From contig JALWYQ010000045.1 in NCBI GenBank assembly GCA_027078365.1, forward strand, positions 29,984 through 93,983: a stretch of DNA of 64,000 bases. The letters run 5' to 3'. The notes beneath the pieces are model-generated. The model ran no database searches and was not told where the DNA came from. It was given only the letters and a program-made list of their open reading frames with translations. Below, one piece after another: positions 63,142-64,000 of the stretch. Numbering within the stretch: position 1 is the first letter of the stretch; every line of letters starts with the position of its first letter. Source of the DNA: Phycisphaerae bacterium (GTDB lineage Bacteria; Planctomycetota; Phycisphaerae; Sedimentisphaerales; Sedimentisphaeraceae). The position numbers were made by a program, and so were the translations under genes.

Positions 63142-63978
63142 ATGGAACGACAGTTAATATATCAACTAACCAATAACTTTGAAGATTTCGCCCATAAAAC
63201 CGATGAGGGGGTAGAATTCTGGCTGGCAAGAGATTTACAAAAACTTCTTGATTACACCCAATGGCGGAACTTTGAACAGGTGATACAAAAAGCAAAAACC
63301 GCCTGCGAGAACTCTGGATTTAAAGTGCTAGACCATTTTGCTGACGCCAGCAAGATGGTCGGAATAGGTTCTGGTGCCTCCAAAGAGATAAGCGACATTA
63401 TGCTAACAAGGTACGCCTGCTATCTTATTGCTCAGAATGGAGACAGCAGAAAAGAGAGTATCGCCTTTGCCCAAACCTACTTTGCCATTCAAACCAGAAA
63501 AGCCGAGCTTATCGAACAAAAACTGCTAGAACAAGAAAGGGTTTTGGCACGGCACAAGTTAGCTCAAACCGAAAAAGAGCTTTCACAAGTAATTTACGAA
63601 CAAACAGGCGGTAATGATGATTTTGCCTTAATTAGAAGTAAAGGCGATCAAGCCTTGTTTAACCACACAACCGCACAGATGAAGATTAAGTGGAATATTA
63701 AAAATAAACCGCTGGCTGATTTTATGCCAACCATTCTTTTAAAAGCAAAAGACTTTGCTACTGAAATCACCATATTCAACGCCAAACAAAACGAAATGAC
63801 CACCGAGAATCAAATCTCAAATGAGCATATTACCAACAACAAAACAGTAAGGGAGACTCTTATCTCTCGTGGTATTACCCCTGAAAACTTACCACCAGAA
63901 GAAGATGTTAAAAAGGTGGAACGAAAGCTTCATTCTGATAAGAAAAAGAGCTTGAAGAAAAACAAGGGTTTTAAATAG
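63142..63978 (+). CDS. dinD: DinD-like DNA-damage-inducible protein
   Basis: A 278-aa protein resembling DinD. The N-terminus begins MERQLIYQLTNNFEDFA and contains EFWLARDLQKLLDYTQWRNFE and a central LTRYACYLIAQNGDSRKE, which are typical. The C-terminus is lysine-rich. DinD is linked to the SOS response and inhibits RecA filament activity in other bacteria; its role here is not shown. I use ATG 63142 since AGGAGA lies upstream; the track's 63112 start lacks a ribosome site. It is the last gene, in a toxin-antitoxin-rich island. The remaining 22 bases to the window end are empty. Confidence 0.88.
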   Translation: MERQLIYQLTNNFEDFAHKTDEGVEFWLARDLQKLLDYTQWRNFEQVIQKAKTACENSGFKVLDHFADASKMVGIGSGASKEISDIMLTRYACYLIAQNGDSRKESIAFAQTYFAIQTRKAELIEQKLLEQERVLARHKLAQTEKELSQVIYEQTGGNDDFALIRSKGDQALFNHTTAQMKIKWNIKNKPLADFMPTILLKAKDFATEITIFNAKQNEMTTENQISNEHITNNKTVRETLISRGITPENLPPEEDVKKVERKLHSDKKKSLKKNKGFK

Positions 63979-64000
63979 AACAGGTTCTTCTAATCCGTTT

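Overview
The window looks chromosomal, from an anaerobic, Gram-negative-type bacterium of the PVC group, most likely a Phycisphaerae/Sedimentisphaerales-like planctomycete. This is inference. It rests on a low-G+C sequence (about 40% by eye, not counted), four secreted proteins ending in VPEP-type PEP-CTERM tails with a dedicated exosortase/EpsI pair, a complete Rnf complex, pyruvate:ferredoxin oxidoreductase, and an ECF-sigma-like protein with a large membrane-bound extension. A related PVC lineage (Kiritimatiellota, Lentisphaerota) is possible. No rRNA, tRNA, CRISPR array or intact transposase was found.

Layout. 0-7 kb: apbE (flavin transferase) converges on a six-gene rnf operon (C-D-G-E-A-B) that begins with a small Cys-rich two-TM protein; rnfC appears to start at an AUU codon. 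7-20 kb: housekeeping genes (oxidoreductase, all-alpha NTP pyrophosphatase, glyA, a TPR protein, rpsT, a DUF4139 protein, a fused acyltransferase/acyl-ligase, an Lrp/AsnC regulator with ald, and rnr). 20-24.3 kb: four tandem PEP-CTERM genes, each followed by a near-identical terminator. 24.6-38.5 kb: a TIM-barrel secreted protein, a DHH phosphoesterase, an XRE-cyclase fusion, a U32 protein overlapping a Ycf46-like AAA ATPase, ftsW-murG followed by the ECF-sigma/TM/beta-domain fusion, queC-queE and a GH130 enzyme. 38.5-49.6 kb: exopolysaccharide export and exosortase cluster (Wza-like, exosortase, EpsI, a 1558-aa TPR protein, a Wzc-like BY-kinase). 49.7-58.5 kb: a lipoprotein, PFOR, a ClpP-fold protein and two divergent nucleotide-sugar dehydrogenases.

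58.5-64 kb is an accessory island: MntA/HepT and HipBA toxin-antitoxin pairs, a DinD-like gene, a decayed AAA-ATPase fragment, an orphan 91-aa gene and two families of short hairpin repeats (three copies each), plus a 33-bp tandem repeat and several operator-like palindromes.

How it fits together. PFOR would make reduced ferredoxin, Rnf would couple its oxidation by NAD+ to an ion gradient, and ApbE would flavinylate RnfG and RnfD. The nucleotide-sugar dehydrogenases, Wza/Wzc and exosortase genes would build and export a surface polysaccharide and process the PEP-CTERM proteins. Strongest oddities: the ECF-sigma transmembrane fusion, the XRE-cyclase fusion lacking a metal aspartate, the AUU start of rnfC, the hairpin repeats of the island, and striking enrichment of the hexamer TGCGCA across the window.
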